Source: an uncultured Desulfobulbaceae bacterium
GTDB taxonomy: Bacteria > Desulfobacterota > Desulfobulbia > Desulfobulbales > Desulfocapsaceae
Reading direction: 5' to 3'
DNA length: 34,050 nt
Assembly: GCA_937132035.1 (NCBI GenBank)
Contig: CAKZOA010000070.1
Span: 1-34,050 of the forward strand
Below the pieces are notes generated by a model. That model did not search any database. It was not told where the DNA came from and worked only from the letters and a program-made list of their open reading frames with translations. This document shows, piece by piece, positions 33,529-34,050 of this stretch (its first letter is position 1; each line of letters opens with the position of its first letter). The translations under genes and the position numbers were made by a program.

Positions 33529-34050
33529 ATGGAAAAACTGATAATAGAGGGTGGCGTCCCCTTGAGAGGCGAATTGAAAATTAGCGGTGCCAAGAACGCC
33601 GCCTTGCCGCTTATCGCTGCCACCTTGCTGGCTCCGGGAGTGCACAGGTTACGCAATGTTCCTGATTTACGAGATACCAGGACTTTTCTCAAGCTCATGC
33701 AGAACCTGGGCGTTGAATGGAAGTATGATGGCTACAATCTGGAGGTTGACAGCACCCGTCTTCTCGTCTCCGAGGCATCCTACGACCTGGTCAAAACCAT
33801 GCGGGCTTCAGTGCTGGTACTGGGACCGCTTCTGGCCCGTCTCGGCCGGGCCAAGGTTTCCCTGCCGGGAGGCTGCGCCATCGGTGAGCGGCCCATTGAT
33901 TTCCATATCCGGGGCTTCGAGCAGATGAACGTCGAGGTACGCCTCGAGCAGGGCTATGTGGACGCAGAGGTGCGCGGCACCATGGAAGGCAGCGTCGTCT
34001 ATTTCGATATCCCCTCTGTTACCGGAACGGAAAACATTCTTATGGCGGCA
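33529..34050 (+). CDS. murA: UDP-N-acetylglucosamine 1-carboxyvinyltransferase, 3' end outside the window
   Basis: The first 174 residues match MurA, which makes the first committed precursor of peptidoglycan from UDP-GlcNAc and PEP. The start [31 protein letters not shown] carries the Lys/Asn pair of the active site. The catalytic cysteine (Cys116) is in [11 protein letters not shown], so the enzyme is of the Cys type that is sensitive to fosfomycin in relatives. The start is 3 bp after the prmC stop. The gene runs off the right edge. Confidence 0.95.
   Translation, partial: MEKLIIEGGVPLRGELKISGAKNAALPLIAATLLAPGVHRLRNVPDLRDTRTFLKLMQNLGVEWKYDGYNLEVDSTRLLVSEASYDLVKTMRASVLVLGPLLARLGRAKVSLPGGCAIGERPIDFHIRGFEQMNVEVRLEQGYVDAEVRGTMEGSVVYFDIPSVTGTENILMAA

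Overview
The window is a 34 kb piece of a bacterial chromosome. It is GC-moderate and gene-dense, with short intergenic gaps. No transposase, integrase, phage gene or CRISPR array was seen. The right half has the order ispE, tRNA-Gln, prs, rplY (CTC-type L25), pth, carD, rluD-type gene, coaE, rho, rpmE, prfA, prmC, murA. Together with separate GluRS and GlnRS, a DUF1844 protein, a two-domain FeoA system and FeoB, this suggests a Desulfobacterota (former Deltaproteobacteria) genome, probably near Desulfobulbales. That placement is inference from gene content and order; no database search was possible.

Region 1 (1-6500) reads left to right. It holds a CYTH/CHAD protein (5' end cut by the window), an orphan ParA-type ATPase and a SixA-type phosphohistidine phosphatase, the last two overlapping. 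An MFS transporter, a small four-cysteine protein, a gate-domain membrane protein and a valine-pyruvate transaminase-like enzyme follow. The CHAD-ParA-SixA trio is the most suggestive functional cassette: CHAD proteins bind polyphosphate and ParA ATPases position cargo, so it may position or regulate polyphosphate bodies.

Region 2 (6500-13150) holds a secreted protein of about 21 MORN repeats whose frame is broken near 7890. A DUF4177 protein, an M20D amidohydrolase, a gamma-glutamyltransferase without a signal peptide, and an ECF sigma factor paired with a zinc-motif anti-sigma factor follow.

Region 3 (13150-20110, minus strand) is an iron(II) uptake locus: a stand-alone FeoA-like gene, then a 56-residue cysteine-rich FeoB-associated membrane protein, feoA and feoB. 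The two transcription units are separated by an intrinsic terminator. Each has the same 18-bp palindrome (AGTTAG-N6-CTAACT) upstream, a probable metalloregulator operator. glnS and gltX lie upstream on the same strand.

Region 4 (20110-34050, plus strand) carries serA and then the housekeeping block listed above, running into a truncated murA. It makes serine, isoprenoid precursor, PRPP and CoA, and supplies translation factors, Rho and the first peptidoglycan step.

A family of roughly 100-110 bp intergenic hairpin elements recurs at three places (about 9.9, 18.5 and 26.1 kb), with partial copies of its 3' tail at 5.17 and 29.36 kb. This is the clearest non-genic structure in the window.
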